From assembly GCA_902363575.1 (NCBI GenBank), contig CABJAJ010000008.1, positions 67,827 through 131,826 on the forward strand: 64,000 nucleotides of DNA. The letters run 5' to 3'. This document shows, piece after piece, positions 34,520-45,308 of the stretch. How positions within the stretch are numbered: the stretch's first letter is position 1; each line of letters begins with the position of its first letter. The DNA comes from Rikenellaceae bacterium (GTDB lineage Bacteria > Bacteroidota > Bacteroidia > Bacteroidales > Rikenellaceae). The translations under genes and the position numbers were made by a program. Below the pieces are notes generated by a model that was not told where the DNA came from, made no database searches, and saw nothing but the letters and a program-made list of their open reading frames with translations.

Positions 34520-34544
34520 TTGCGGAGAAAGAGGGATTCGAACC
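34520..34544. mobile_element. Right attachment site of the integrative element
   Basis: Overlaps the 3' end and T arm of tRNA-Ser(CGA). 20 of 25 bases match the left site at 21951-21975. The tRNA gene stays intact after insertion, with one G-T wobble in the acceptor stem that suggests an element-derived base. Confidence 0.78.
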
Positions 34545-34609
34545 CCCGGTACAGTTACCCGTACACCGCATTTCGAGTGCGGCCCGATCGACCACTCCGG
34601 CATCTCTCC
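34523..34609 (-). tRNA. tRNA-Ser(CGA)
   Basis: 87 nt: acceptor GGAGAGA/TTTCTCC (one G-T pair), anticodon stem CCGCA/TGCGG with loop CTCGAAA (anticodon CGA), long variable arm, T stem GGGGG/CCCTC. CCA is not encoded. The mobile element uses its 3' end. Confidence 0.95.
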
Positions 34610-34640
34610 CGATGCTTCGGCCCCGGGCCGAAAACACTGG

Positions 34641-34712
<72 letters not shown>

Positions 34713-34735
34713 AATTTCCTCTCCTAAGAGTGGTG

Positions 34736-34743
34736 CAAAAGTA
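34736..34743 (-). promoter_or_regulatory. -7 element of the tRNA-Thr/tRNA-Ser unit
   Basis: TACTTTTG on the minus strand, 23 bases before tRNA-Thr. The bases from 34744 to 34987 show no gene. Confidence 0.55.
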
Positions 34744-34987
34744 AACAACAAAAATGAATTGACCAAAAATTTACCCCACTTTCCGAATTATTTTTCGGTT
34801 GCCGCCCGCAAACCCGGCCGTCGCCCCGGGACGGATGAATCGGCGGAACAGGGCGCAGGGCCGCCGCAAGGGGCGGGTCGGAGATCGCAATGCGTAAAAA
34901 TAACGCCACACAGAAGAAAAAACGGAGGGAAACGACGCATCTGACAAAAAATTGCTACCTTTACTTCCAACTTACAACCTAAATCAA

Positions 34988-35947
34988 ATGAAACGGATAT
35001 TGATAGTAGGCGCCGGGGGGCAGATCGGTTCCGAATTAACAACCTATCTGCGCAAGATTTACGGCGCATCCAATGTCGTCGCAACCGACGTGCGCGAATG
35101 CGGAAAACTGGCCGAGGGAGGCCCGTTCGAGGTACTCAACGCGCTCGACGCCAAGGCGATGTCTTCGGTGGTGGAACGGTATAAGATCGACGCGATCTTC
35201 AACCTGGTTGCCCTTCTGTCGGCCGTGGGCGAGAAGAATCCCCAGACGGCCTGGAACATCAACATCGGAGCGTTGATGAACGCCCTGGAGGTGGCCCGCG
35301 AGTACGGCTGCGCCCTCTTCACACCCAGCTCCATCGGCGCTTTCGGCCCCACGTCCCCCAAGGACAAGACCCCGCAGGACACCATCATGCAGCCCACGAC
35401 GATTTACGGCGTATGCAAGGTGACGGGCGAGCTGCTGGGCAACTACTATTTCCGGCGTTATGGGGTCGATACCCGCTCGGTACGGTTTCCCGGCATCATC
35501 TCCAACGTCACGCTGCCGGGCGGCGGCACGACGGACTATGCCGTCGAAATCTATTACGAAGCGATCAAGGCGGGCCGTTTCACCTGCCCTGTGCCGGGCG
35601 ACGTTTACATGGATATGATCTACATGCCCGACGCCCTGAGGGCCTGCGTGGAGCTGATGGAGGCCGATCCCGCGCGGCTCGTGCACCGCAACAGCTTCAA
35701 CCTGGCCTCGATGAGCTTCACGCCCGAAATCATCTATGCCGAAATCCGTAAACGGATTCCCTCGTTCGAGATGACGTACGAAATCGATCCCGTAAAGAAG
35801 GCCATCGCCGAAAGCTGGCCCAACTCGCTGGACGACACCTGCGCCCGCGAGGAGTGGGGGTGGAAACCCGAGTGGGACCTGTCGCGCATGACAGACGATA
35901 TGCTCGAGGTGATCCGCGAGAAATACCGCAGCGAAGTGGCCGTCTGA
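34988..35947 (+). CDS. SDR-type L-threonine 3-dehydrogenase
   Basis: 319 residues from MKRILIVGAGGQIGSEL. The NAD-binding glycine motif is followed by FTPSSIGAFGP (Ser of the triad), TIYGVCKVTGELL (YxxxK), and the C-terminal WPNSLDD and REEWGWKPEWDL typical of the short-chain threonine dehydrogenases. It oxidises threonine to 2-amino-3-ketobutyrate with NAD. A general NAD-dependent epimerase is the alternative. Confidence 0.88.
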   Translation: MKRILIVGAGGQIGSELTTYLRKIYGASNVVATDVRECGKLAEGGPFEVLNALDAKAMSSVVERYKIDAIFNLVALLSAVGEKNPQTAWNINIGALMNALEVAREYGCALFTPSSIGAFGPTSPKDKTPQDTIMQPTTIYGVCKVTGELLGNYYFRRYGVDTRSVRFPGIISNVTLPGGGTTDYAVEIYYEAIKAGRFTCPVPGDVYMDMIYMPDALRACVELMEADPARLVHRNSFNLASMSFTPEIIYAEIRKRIPSFEMTYEIDPVKKAIAESWPNSLDDTCAREEWGWKPEWDLSRMTDDMLEVIREKYRSEVAV

Positions 35948-35970
35948 CCCGCCCCCGTGCGATACGATGC

Positions 35971-36008
35971 ACGCCGGAGCCGTCCCGTTTGGGGTTCGGC
36001 TCCGGCGT
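35971..36008 (+). terminator. Hairpin after the threonine dehydrogenase gene
   Basis: ACGCCGGAGCCG pairs with CGGCTCCGGCGT; no T run follows, so termination is plausible but not certain. The rest of the gap to 36182 shows no gene. Confidence 0.5.
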
Positions 36009-36182
36009 TCGCTTTGCAGCCTGCGGCCGGTCCGGTGCTGCAGCATCCCTCATGGGCCGTCGGTGATATCGGCTACGCACTGAAAGTGCGGACAGCCCCG
36101 GTGCATAACCCGCCGAAACGACAGGGCGGACTCTCCGCACCCGCCCGGCGGCTGACGTTGCACCCGGCAGCCCCGGCGCCGC

Positions 36183-37766
36183 TCAGAATTCCGAGGTGAA
36201 ATGGAAGCGGATCTCCTTGAAATTCTCCTGAGCCAGCGCGAGCGAATAGCTCGTATCGGCCAGAAAAACGTCCCGCCCGTGCTTGTCCACGGCCATGTTG
36301 GTATGCTTGCGCCGCTTGAAGTCGGCCAACTGCGCCTCGTTGTCGCTCTCGATCCAGCAGGCTTTGTAAATGGAGATCGGCTCCCAGCGGCAGGCGGCGT
36401 TGTATTCGTGTTCGAGCCGGTACTGGATGACCTCGAACTGGAGGGCGCCGACCGTCCCGATGATTTTGCGGCCGTTGAGCGCGCTGGTGAAGAGCTGTGC
36501 CACGCCCTCGTCCATAAGCTGATCCACCCCCTTGGCCAGTTGCTTGAACTTGAGCGGGTCGGCGTTCTCGATATAGCGGAACTGCTCGGGGGCGAACGAG
36601 GGGATGCCCGTGAACTTGAGGGGCTCGCCCTCGGTGAAGGTGTCCCCGATCTTGAAGTTGCCCGTGTCGTGCAGACCCACGATGTCGCCGGGATAGGCCT
36701 CGTCGATCACCGATTTCTTCTCGGCCATAAACGCCGTGGGCGAGGAGAATTTCATCAGCTTGCCGCTGCGCACGTGCAGATAGTTATGATTTCGCTCGAA
36801 ACGGCCCGAGCAGATTTTCAGAAAGGCGATGCGGTCGCGGTGGTTGGGGTCCATGTTGGCGTGTATCTTGAACACGAAGCCCGTCATCCGCTCCTCCGCA
36901 GGCTCGACCGAGCGTGTAAGCGTCGGCGACGACCCGGGCGACGGAGCGATCCGCACGAAGCAGTCGAGCAGCTCGCGCACCCCGAAATTGTTGATCGCCG
37001 AACCGAAGAATACGGGGGCCAGCTCGCCGCGCAGGTAGGCCTCCCGGTCGAACGGATCGTAAACCCCCTCCACCAGCTCCACGTCCTCGCGCAGTTGCCG
37101 GGCATAGCGTTCGGTGACGCAGTCGTCCAACTGCCGGGAGGCGAGGTCGCGGATTTCGACCCGCTCGGCGTCGGCCGTCTGCCGCTCGTCGCTCGTAAAG
37201 AGCGAGAGGTTGCGCTCATAGAGGTTATAAACCCCCTTGAACGTCGTTCCGTTGGAGATGGGGAAGGCAAGGGGCCGGACACGGATTTGCAGCTCCTTCT
37301 CGACCTCGTCCAGCAGATCGAACGGGTCCTTGCACGGCCGGTCGAGCTTGTTGATGAAAACCATCACCGGCGTGCGGCGCATACGGCAGACATTCATCAG
37401 CTTGCGCGTCTGCGTCTCGACGCCCTTCGCACCGTCGATCACGATAATCACCGAATCGACGGCCGTCAGCGTGCGGTAGGTGTCTTCGGCGAAATCTTCG
37501 TGGCCCGGCGTGTCGAGAATGTTGATTTTCACGTCGCGGTACTCGAAGCCCATGACCGACGTGGCGACCGAAATGCCGCGCTGCCGCTCGATCTCCATGA
37601 AGTCCGACGTGGCCCCCTTCTTGATCTTGTTGCTCTTGACCGCCCCGGCGACGTGGATGGCTCCGCCGAAAAGCAGGAGCTTCTCGGTAAGGGTGGTCTT
37701 GCCCGCGTCGGGGTGCGAAATGATGGCGAACGTGCGGCGGCGTGTAATCTCTTCCTGTAAAGTCAT
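36183..37766 (-). CDS. prfC: Peptide chain release factor 3
   Basis: 527 residues from [13 protein letters not shown]. GTPase boxes: [13 protein letters not shown] (G1), [12 protein letters not shown] (G3) and FINKLDRP (G4). The RF3 lineage is shown by [14 protein letters not shown] and the C-terminal domain. It is a GTPase that releases RF1/RF2 from the ribosome. The upstream frame extension is ignored because the family start is MTLQEEI. It lies 11 bases after nadB on the same strand. Confidence 0.95.
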   Translation of the reverse strand: MTLQEEITRRRTFAIISHPDAGKTTLTEKLLLFGGAIHVAGAVKSNKIKKGATSDFMEIERQRGISVATSVMGFEYRDVKINILDTPGHEDFAEDTYRTLTAVDSVIIVIDGAKGVETQTRKLMNVCRMRRTPVMVFINKLDRPCKDPFDLLDEVEKELQIRVRPLAFPISNGTTFKGVYNLYERNLSLFTSDERQTADAERVEIRDLASRQLDDCVTERYARQLREDVELVEGVYDPFDREAYLRGELAPVFFGSAINNFGVRELLDCFVRIAPSPGSSPTLTRSVEPAEERMTGFVFKIHANMDPNHRDRIAFLKICSGRFERNHNYLHVRSGKLMKFSSPTAFMAEKKSVIDEAYPGDIVGLHDTGNFKIGDTFTEGEPLKFTGIPSFAPEQFRYIENADPLKFKQLAKGVDQLMDEGVAQLFTSALNGRKIIGTVGALQFEVIQYRLEHEYNAACRWEPISIYKACWIESDNEAQLADFKRRKHTNMAVDKHGRDVFLADTSYSLALAQENFKEIRFHFTSEF

Positions 37767-37777
37767 GTTTCGTGTAT

Positions 37778-39358
37778 TCAGCGTTTTTCCTCCGGCCGCT
37801 CGCCGAGCGGCGGATAGTCGGCGTTGTAGTGGCACCCGACCGACTCCTTGAGTTCGCGGCCCTGCTTGATGACCAGGTAGGCCACGGCGATCATGTTTCT
37901 CAGCTCGCAGAGCTCGCGATTGGGTTTGGTCTTGTTATAAAGCTCCTCGGTCTCCTCGAAGAGAATGGCCAGCCGGCGCATGGCCCGCTTGAGCGAGAGG
38001 TTCGAGCGGACGATCCCCACATAGTTGGTCATGATGGTCTGCATCTCCCGCTTCGACTGGATGATGAGCAGCATCTCCTCGGTGTGCTGCGTCCCCTCGA
38101 AGTCCCAGTCGGGAATGCCCTCCTGGATCACGACCTTCGGGAGCTGCGCCGAGGCGTGACGCGCAGCCTGGTCGGCATAGACCACTGCCTCGATCAGTGA
38201 GTTGGAGGCCAGTCGGTTTGCGCCGTGCAGCCCCGTGCAGGAGGTTTCGCCCAGCGCATAGAGGCGATGCACGGAGGTCTCCCCGTTGGCATCGACCTTC
38301 ACCCCGCCGCAACTGTAATGCGCCGCCGGGGTAACGGGGATCCACTCGCGCGTGATGTCGATGCCGATGGAAAGGCACTTTTCATAGATGTTGGGGAAGT
38401 GGCTCCGCACGGCATCGGGGTCCTTGTGGGTCACATCGAGATAGACGAAATCCTCGCCCCGCTTGGTCATCTCGCTGTAAATGGCGCGGGCCGTGATGTC
38501 GCGCGGAGCCAGCGAGCGCATGGGGTGATAGCGGTCCATGAACTCCTCGCCGTTCTGCAGCCGCAGGATGGCCCCGAAACCGCGCATCGCCTCGGTGATG
38601 AGGAAGTTAGGTTTCTCGCCGGGATGGTAGAGCGTGGTCGGATGGAACTGGATGAACTCCATGTTTTCGGTGATCGCTTTGGCCCGGTGGCACATGGCGA
38701 TGCCGTCGCCCGTGGCGACTTCCGGATTGCTCGTCGAGGAGTAGATGTTGCCGCAGCCTCCGGTGGCGACCACCGTGAATTTGGCCAGCATGGTTTCGAT
38801 CTCCTGCGTCTCCAGATCGAGCACATAGGCTCCGAAGCAGGTCAGCCCCCGGGTATGGCGGGTGACGAACTCGCCCAGATGGTGCTGGGTCAGCAGATCG
38901 ACGGCGAAATGGTGCTCCAGGACAGTAATCCCCGGATGGCGACGCACCGACTCGACCAGCGCCCGTTCGATCTCGGCCCCCGTGAGGTCCTGGTGATGCA
39001 GGATACGGTGCTCGGAGTGGCCCCCCTCGCGGTTGAGCTCGTAGCGGCCGTCGGGCGTCTTGTCGAAACGCGTCCCCCACCCGATCAGGTCGTCGATCAG
39101 CTCGGGCGCACGGCGCACGACCTGCTCCACGGCCTCCGGGTCACACTTGCCCGCGCCGCAGACGAGCGTGTCGCGGATATGCTTCTCGAACGAGTCGGGC
39201 GCGTAGGTCACCGAGCAGATGCCGCCCTGTGCGTAGTTCGTATTGCACTGGTCGATCTCGCCTTTGGTCACGAGCGTCACATGACCGTGAGCAGCCGCCT
39301 TGAGCGCGAAACTGAGTCCTGCGGCCCCCGACCCGATAACCAGGAAATCGGTTTTCAT
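37778..39358 (-). CDS. nadB: L-aspartate oxidase
   Basis: 526 residues. FAD motif [15 protein letters not shown], substrate loop [25 protein letters not shown], and [14 protein letters not shown] are all typical of NadB rather than succinate dehydrogenase. It oxidises aspartate to iminoaspartate, the first step of de novo NAD synthesis. nadA and nadC are not in the window. It probably shares a transcript with prfC. Confidence 0.95.
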   Translation of the reverse strand: MKTDFLVIGSGAAGLSFALKAAAHGHVTLVTKGEIDQCNTNYAQGGICSVTYAPDSFEKHIRDTLVCGAGKCDPEAVEQVVRRAPELIDDLIGWGTRFDKTPDGRYELNREGGHSEHRILHHQDLTGAEIERALVESVRRHPGITVLEHHFAVDLLTQHHLGEFVTRHTRGLTCFGAYVLDLETQEIETMLAKFTVVATGGCGNIYSSTSNPEVATGDGIAMCHRAKAITENMEFIQFHPTTLYHPGEKPNFLITEAMRGFGAILRLQNGEEFMDRYHPMRSLAPRDITARAIYSEMTKRGEDFVYLDVTHKDPDAVRSHFPNIYEKCLSIGIDITREWIPVTPAAHYSCGGVKVDANGETSVHRLYALGETSCTGLHGANRLASNSLIEAVVYADQAARHASAQLPKVVIQEGIPDWDFEGTQHTEEMLLIIQSKREMQTIMTNYVGIVRSNLSLKRAMRRLAILFEETEELYNKTKPNRELCELRNMIAVAYLVIKQGRELKESVGCHYNADYPPLGERPEEKR

Positions 39359-39567
39359 AATTGACAGACTTAAGCGCCCAAAGTTACAAAATTTGCCCGA
39401 TATAAACTACCCTGCGGCCCAAAAAGCACCTCCCGCTGCCATCGCCTGAAGCCGCAGCCTACGCACGGAAAGCGTGCTGAACGCCCGTCCCCGCATCCCG
39501 GCGGACGATTCCGTCGGGCCCGGTCGATAAACCGGGACAGAACAAGGCCGGCAGCGGATATTTTTCG

Positions 39568-39575
39568 TACCTTTG
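39568..39575 (+). promoter_or_regulatory. -7 element of queA
   Basis: TACCTTTG 23 bases before the queA ATG. Confidence 0.6.
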
Positions 39576-39598
39576 TCGCCGCACAAAACCCGATTCCC

Positions 39599-40807
39599 AT
39601 GGAGCGACACATTGCCATCGACGACTTTGATTACGACCTGCCCGAGGCGCGGATCGCCAAATTTCCGCTGCCCGAGCGCTCGGCATCCAAGCTGCTGGTC
39701 TATGACAGGGGCGCTATCGGGGAACGCCGCTTTGCCGAGCTGGGGGAGGTGCTTCCCGCGGGATCGCTGCTCGTATTCAACAACACGCGCGTAATCCGGG
39801 CCCGGATCATCATGCACAAACCTTCGGGGGCGCGTGTCGAAGTCTTTTGCCTCGAGCCACACGACCCGGCCGATTACGAGCGGGCTTTCGCCGCAAAGGG
39901 ATGCGCCGAATGGAGCTGCATCGTTGGCAACGCAAAAAAATGGAAGGAGGGTTTCGTGGAGATCGCCTTTGAATACGACGGCCGCCCGCACACCCTGCGC
40001 GCCTGCCAGACGGGACCAGCCGGAAGGGAGCGCATCGTGCGTTTTGAATGGACGGCCCACGCGACCTTCGGACAACTGCTCGAACACCTGGGGCGTATCC
40101 CGATCCCGCCCTACCTCAACCGCGAAAGCGAAGCCATCGACAACGACCGCTACCAAACCGTTTATGCCCGTTTCGAGGGTTCGGTGGCCGCTCCGACAGC
40201 CGGGCTGCACTTCACCCCGGCGCTGATCGACGAGATGAAATCACGGGGTTTCGACTTCGGGGAGGTGACCCTGCACGTCGGCGCAGGCACCTTTCTGCCC
40301 GTCAAGGACGAGGATGCCGCACGGCACCCGATGCACACCGAGCACTTTGAAATCCGCCGTCAGACCGTCGAGACGCTGCTGAGCAAATGGGGCTCCGTCG
40401 TGGCCGTCGGCACCACGTCGGTACGCACGCTCGAATCCCTGCCGGCCCTCGCTTGGCGCATCCGCACCGGCGGGACGCCCGCAGCCGAGCGTCCCGTGGG
40501 GCAATGGGAACTCTATGACCTTCCCGAGGATTTTGCAGGCGACGAGGCCCTGCGCATCCTGCTCACTTATATGGAGGAGCAGGGGCTGGAGCGGATCAAG
40601 GCGGCCACGCAGATTATGATTACCCCACTGGGATACCGGTTCCGGATCGTCAGGCACATCGTCACCAACTTCCACCAGCCCCGTTCCACGCTCCTGCTGC
40701 TCGTCTCGGCCTACGTGGGATCGGACTGGCGGCGCATCTACGACTATGCGCTCGGCCACGACTTCCGCTTTCTGAGCTACGGCGACTCGTCGCTGCTGAT
40801 GCGCTGA
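39599..40807 (+). CDS. queA: S-adenosylmethionine:tRNA ribosyltransferase-isomerase
   Basis: 402 residues. DFDYDLPEARIAKFP, LVFNNTRVIRARI, TAGLHFTPAL, LHVGAGTFLPVK and NFHQPRSTLLLL are family-wide QueA blocks. It adds the epoxycyclopentanediol ring to preQ1 in tRNA, making epoxyqueuosine. It is longer than the usual 340-360 residues, with an extra segment near 80-130. Confidence 0.95.
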   Translation: MERHIAIDDFDYDLPEARIAKFPLPERSASKLLVYDRGAIGERRFAELGEVLPAGSLLVFNNTRVIRARIIMHKPSGARVEVFCLEPHDPADYERAFAAKGCAEWSCIVGNAKKWKEGFVEIAFEYDGRPHTLRACQTGPAGRERIVRFEWTAHATFGQLLEHLGRIPIPPYLNRESEAIDNDRYQTVYARFEGSVAAPTAGLHFTPALIDEMKSRGFDFGEVTLHVGAGTFLPVKDEDAARHPMHTEHFEIRRQTVETLLSKWGSVVAVGTTSVRTLESLPALAWRIRTGGTPAAERPVGQWELYDLPEDFAGDEALRILLTYMEEQGLERIKAATQIMITPLGYRFRIVRHIVTNFHQPRSTLLLLVSAYVGSDWRRIYDYALGHDFRFLSYGDSSLLMR

Positions 40808-40813
40808 GCCAAT

Positions 40814-40842
40814 AAAAAAGGGGACTGTCGAAGCAAATCCCC
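40814..40842 (-). terminator. Terminator on the minus strand after the antiporter remnant
   Basis: GGGGA/TCCCC stem followed on the minus strand by six Ts; placed between queA and the antiporter/remnant. Confidence 0.7.
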
Positions 40843-40870
40843 TATCTCTTAGCGACCTGTTTCCGTCGTG

Positions 40871-41025
40871 TCAAAAGTTATAGCCTACCGTCAATGTGAA
40901 GCAGCCGTTTTTCAGCTTGTCCATCCCCGCTTTCCTTGTATCCATCAATCCAAGCTCATACCCCAAGCCGAGATAAGCGTCCCGCCAACTCAGCCCGACA
41001 CCGAACCGCAAACTCAGGTCACGAC
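40871..41025 (-). pseudogene. C-terminal remnant of an outer-membrane beta-barrel protein
   Basis: Reading the minus strand gives LSLRFGVGLSWRDAYLGLGY and then ELGLMDTRK..., ending FTLTVGYNF before a stop. Alternating hydrophobics and a terminal Phe are typical of the last strands of a Bacteroidetes barrel (PorT-like). The frame is closed by a stop just upstream at the antiporter end, so only about 50 codons remain. It is a truncated relic without a start. Confidence 0.6.
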
Positions 41026-41026
41026 G

Positions 41027-42217
41027 TCATGCCGCCTCTGCCGGGGAGCACGATTTCAGGGCGAGGTGCTTCACCCAGACCACGAAACCGCCCGTTAGGA
41101 TCAGGTTGAGCGCAAGGGTCAGCACCGAGATGACGAGCGCAGGACCGCCGAGGTTGTAGCCGAGCGCAATGAAAATCACGCCCGCGCCCACCTCGCCACG
41201 GGTGAACATGCCGATCGAGAGCGCCAGTCGCTCGCTCAGCTTGCGGTCGCGGTAGAAGCACATTGGCACGAGTTTGCCCAGATTCGAGAGCAGCGACACG
41301 ACCACCACATGCAGGGCCACCATCCCCCACGACATCATGGGCTGGGAGCCCGTGACCGAGTGGGCCCCTGCATGGCTCTCGGCAAAAGCGGTGCCGACGA
41401 ACAGCGGCATGCTCAGGCCGACCAGAAACATGAAGAGGAACGACACGCCCGATGCGGCCCGCCGCTCGGCAGGGGTGTCGATATGCCGCTTTTTCAGCAG
41501 CATTCCCAATACGAAGGCGGGGAGCAGCACCTCGATATGGATGCTTCCCTGGTCGCCCCACAGGTTTTTCGAGAGGTAATAGACGGTCTGCGTCACGGCG
41601 AACACCAACGCGGAATAGCCCAGGATGGCTTTCCAGTGCTGGGGCAGGTCGTAACGGCCCAGCTTCTGCCAGCCCAGCACCAACAGCACCACCACGATCA
41701 GCACCACCACGAACATCTGCCACCGCAGCCCGATCATCAGGATTTGCAACGGGATCATCAGCAGGATGGTATCCAGGTCGTCGAAGATGGCGAGCACCTG
41801 GATTTTCCGGTACATCCAGCTCGAGCGCAGCCCGAGGGCGGCGAGCATCGTGAAGAGGATACCCGCCGAGGTCGGGGCCGCGAAACGGCTCAGGAGCAGG
41901 TTTTCCTTCCACGCCTCGGCGCTGCCCCACAACTCCGGCGGCAGCAGCACCAGCACATAATAGACGGCAATGACGATCCAGGGCATCGCAGCCGTGGCCA
42001 TCGCAATGAAATAGTCCCCGGCATAGGATTTCCAGCGCGACTTGTCGATCTCGAACTCCCGTCCGACGTTGATCATGATAAAGCCGAGACAAACGTAGAG
42101 CAGCGTATCCGTAATGGCCTTGAATTTGGGGTAGTCGGCTCCGAAAACGCCCGGAAGCAGTTGCGAAGCGACGAGTCCGAAGATCAGGAACAGGGAAAAG
42201 GAGAGCACTTTTCTCAT
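41027..42217 (-). CDS. Cation:proton antiporter
   Basis: 396 residues with about 11-12 hydrophobic helices. Motifs such as AAPTSAGILFTMLAALGL, LAIFDDLDTILLMIPLQ (paired Asp in a helix) and MFTRGEVGAGVIFIALGYN match CPA2-type sodium/proton exchangers. It should move Na or K against protons across the inner membrane. Its stop touches a barrel-gene remnant. The start is at MRKVLSFSLFLIFG. Confidence 0.85.
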   Translation of the reverse strand: MRKVLSFSLFLIFGLVASQLLPGVFGADYPKFKAITDTLLYVCLGFIMINVGREFEIDKSRWKSYAGDYFIAMATAAMPWIVIAVYYVLVLLPPELWGSAEAWKENLLLSRFAAPTSAGILFTMLAALGLRSSWMYRKIQVLAIFDDLDTILLMIPLQILMIGLRWQMFVVVLIVVVLLVLGWQKLGRYDLPQHWKAILGYSALVFAVTQTVYYLSKNLWGDQGSIHIEVLLPAFVLGMLLKKRHIDTPAERRAASGVSFLFMFLVGLSMPLFVGTAFAESHAGAHSVTGSQPMMSWGMVALHVVVVSLLSNLGKLVPMCFYRDRKLSERLALSIGMFTRGEVGAGVIFIALGYNLGGPALVISVLTLALNLILTGGFVVWVKHLALKSCSPAEAA

Positions 42218-42243
42218 CGGATCAGGGATATCTTTGGTTATGA

Positions 42244-43767
<1,524 letters not shown>

Positions 43768-43789
43768 ATCGTGCACGCGACAAAGCAGA

Positions 43790-43817
43790 AGCCCCGGTAA
43801 AACCGGGGCTTTTTTGT
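43790..43817 (+). terminator. Terminator of eno
   Basis: AGCCCCGG/CCGGGGCT with loop TAAAA and six Ts. Confidence 0.92.
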
Positions 43818-43869
43818 GTGTCCGCCCTCCCTGTTTGCGTTAGTATGCCATGCCCGACTGCAAAGCCCA

Positions 43870-43968
43870 CAGACCGAACAGAGCGCACAAACCGAACAGA
43901 CTGAACAGACTGAACAGAGCGAACAGACGGAACAAACAGAACAGACCGAACAGAGCAGGCAGAGCAAC
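43870..43968. repeat. 9-bp minisatellite, 11 units
   Basis: Eleven adjacent units of the form CAGANCGAA (for example CAGACCGAA, CAGACTGAA, CAGAGCGAA). It lies between the enolase terminator and a minus-strand terminator, thus outside any transcript. Open frames through it (TEQ or CSV repeats) are byproducts of the period being a multiple of three. Confidence 0.8.
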
Positions 43969-44072
43969 CGGCAGGAGGTTCGATCTCGGAACAACCAACA
44001 GGAAATAAACGCTTAGGAACGAGTAATGCGGGATAGCCGATAGGGGAAGAATCTTTGGGACGACGCATAAGC

Positions 44073-44104
44073 AAAAAAAGCCCCGTGATCGAATCACGGG
44101 GCTT
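44073..44104 (-). terminator. Terminator of the Omp28 group
   Basis: AAGCCCCGTGAT/ATCACGGGGCTT followed on the minus strand by a run of seven Ts, 20 bases after the Omp28 gene stop. Confidence 0.92.
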
Positions 44105-44123
44105 CGTAAAACCGGTAAGTTGC

Positions 44124-45263
44124 CTATTCGTACTCGAATGCAACCGTCTCGCCGACGGGGCAGCTAACCACGTTGTTCGTGTAGAACTTGGCCGAGCCTT
44201 CCACATCGGGCGTGTTGATCATCACCACGACGGTCATATTGTCGGTCACGTAGGTATCCTTCAGGGGCAGCGAAATAACATGCTTCAGCGTGTTGCCGGC
44301 CTTGAATTCGCCGCTCAGCGCGAGGTACTGGCCCATCACGTCGTTGGTGCTCTTGATATTGCCGGTACGGAGCGCATGGTCGTGCGTGCCGTAATCGCCA
44401 GGAGCGCCGTTGTTGACCTGCGAAGCCTTGATCCCGCTCTCGAGCAGCCAGGCGCCGACCTTATACCTTGCGTCCTTACCAACCTTGGCGCCGATGGTCA
44501 CGATGATTTCGTTGCCGACCTTCTTCGTGGCAACGCTCAACCCGGCGACAGCCTCGGCATCTTCCAGTTCGTTGTCGATATAGGTCTTCATCTGCGTCGC
44601 ATTGCCCTGGATGGAGCCGGTATTGGAGGTCTTGACGTTCTTGCGAAGATCATACGACACCCAGGGGTAACCGGTCACACCCATCGCCTGTGCGAGGTAC
44701 TGCGCCTCGATGGTGTACATCGGGTCGGAAGAGTTGTAGCTATGACCCGCAACGAACACCACCTTGTCGGCGTAATCGCTTTGCTCGATCTCCCGGAGGG
44801 CGCCGATAACGAAAGGACAGTAGCCGCAGCCGGTACCCGTGTGATCGATGGCCAGAATACGACGTTTGAAGCCGTTGTATTTGTCCGGCTGAGCATCGGC
44901 GGGAAGCGCAGGAATCTCGGTAACGGCACGAATGGTGATTTTTTCCGAAATCTTGGCATCCTTGGAGGCGTAAAGTACATAGTCGCCCGTCTGCGTTGCC
45001 GTAAAGCTGGCACTCGTCAGCGGGGTCTCGGGAGCGCTCTCCAGATAGATGGACGCCTGCGAGGTGATGTCCGCGCCGTCGAGCCATACCGTAAGCGTCG
45101 CGGCATCGGTACCGTCAGCCTGGATGAAATTCGTGCTGGGCACGAGTTGAATATCACCCGTTGCGGGAGGAGTCGGGGTAGGTTCGGGATCGTCGCTGCT
45201 GGAGCAGGATATGCCGAGGAAAGCGATCGCGCTTAACCCGAGCAGGATGTTTGAAATTTTCAT
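44124..45263 (-). CDS. Omp28-family lipoprotein with thioredoxin-like domain
   Basis: 379 residues. Signal with lipobox FLGISC followed by SSSDD, an acidic surface-export type. A beta-sandwich part (about 40-125) precedes a thioredoxin-like part with DHTGTGCGYCPFVIGAL (CxxC). Matches the Omp28-related proteins of Bacteroidetes. It is the last gene of a group with DUF6029 and a TlpA-like protein and may exchange electrons with the latter (inference). Confidence 0.87.
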   Translation of the reverse strand: MKISNILLGLSAIAFLGISCSSSDDPEPTPTPPATGDIQLVPSTNFIQADGTDAATLTVWLDGADITSQASIYLESAPETPLTSASFTATQTGDYVLYASKDAKISEKITIRAVTEIPALPADAQPDKYNGFKRRILAIDHTGTGCGYCPFVIGALREIEQSDYADKVVFVAGHSYNSSDPMYTIEAQYLAQAMGVTGYPWVSYDLRKNVKTSNTGSIQGNATQMKTYIDNELEDAEAVAGLSVATKKVGNEIIVTIGAKVGKDARYKVGAWLLESGIKASQVNNGAPGDYGTHDHALRTGNIKSTNDVMGQYLALSGEFKAGNTLKHVISLPLKDTYVTDNMTVVVMINTPDVEGSAKFYTNNVVSCPVGETVAFEYE

Positions 45264-45308
45264 AGTTGTTTGCTGAATTAAAATGAGAAAGATGGTTGTG
45301 CTGTTATG

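Larger units (their letters stand above)
21951..34544. mobile_element. Integrative mobilizable element in tRNA-Ser(CGA)
   Basis: About 12.6 kb between the two att repeats, with clearly lower GC than the flanks. In order it carries: integrase, YhcG-type nuclease, unknown protein, DUF3853, RecA-like ATPase, inverted-repeat cluster, primase, oriT-like region, relaxase, two radical SAM genes, cupin, metallo-hydrolase and an AraC regulator. It has no type IV secretion genes, so it needs a helper conjugative element. The order of integrase, primase, oriT and mob genes recalls the NBU elements, of which NBU2 is known to use tRNA-Ser; the relation is inferred. Confidence 0.82.

Noticed and set aside
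43816..44016. Small protein with TEQ repeats, or a Cys/Ser/Val repeat protein on the other strand
   Set aside because: Both come from the 9-bp minisatellite, have no promoter and lie between two terminators.
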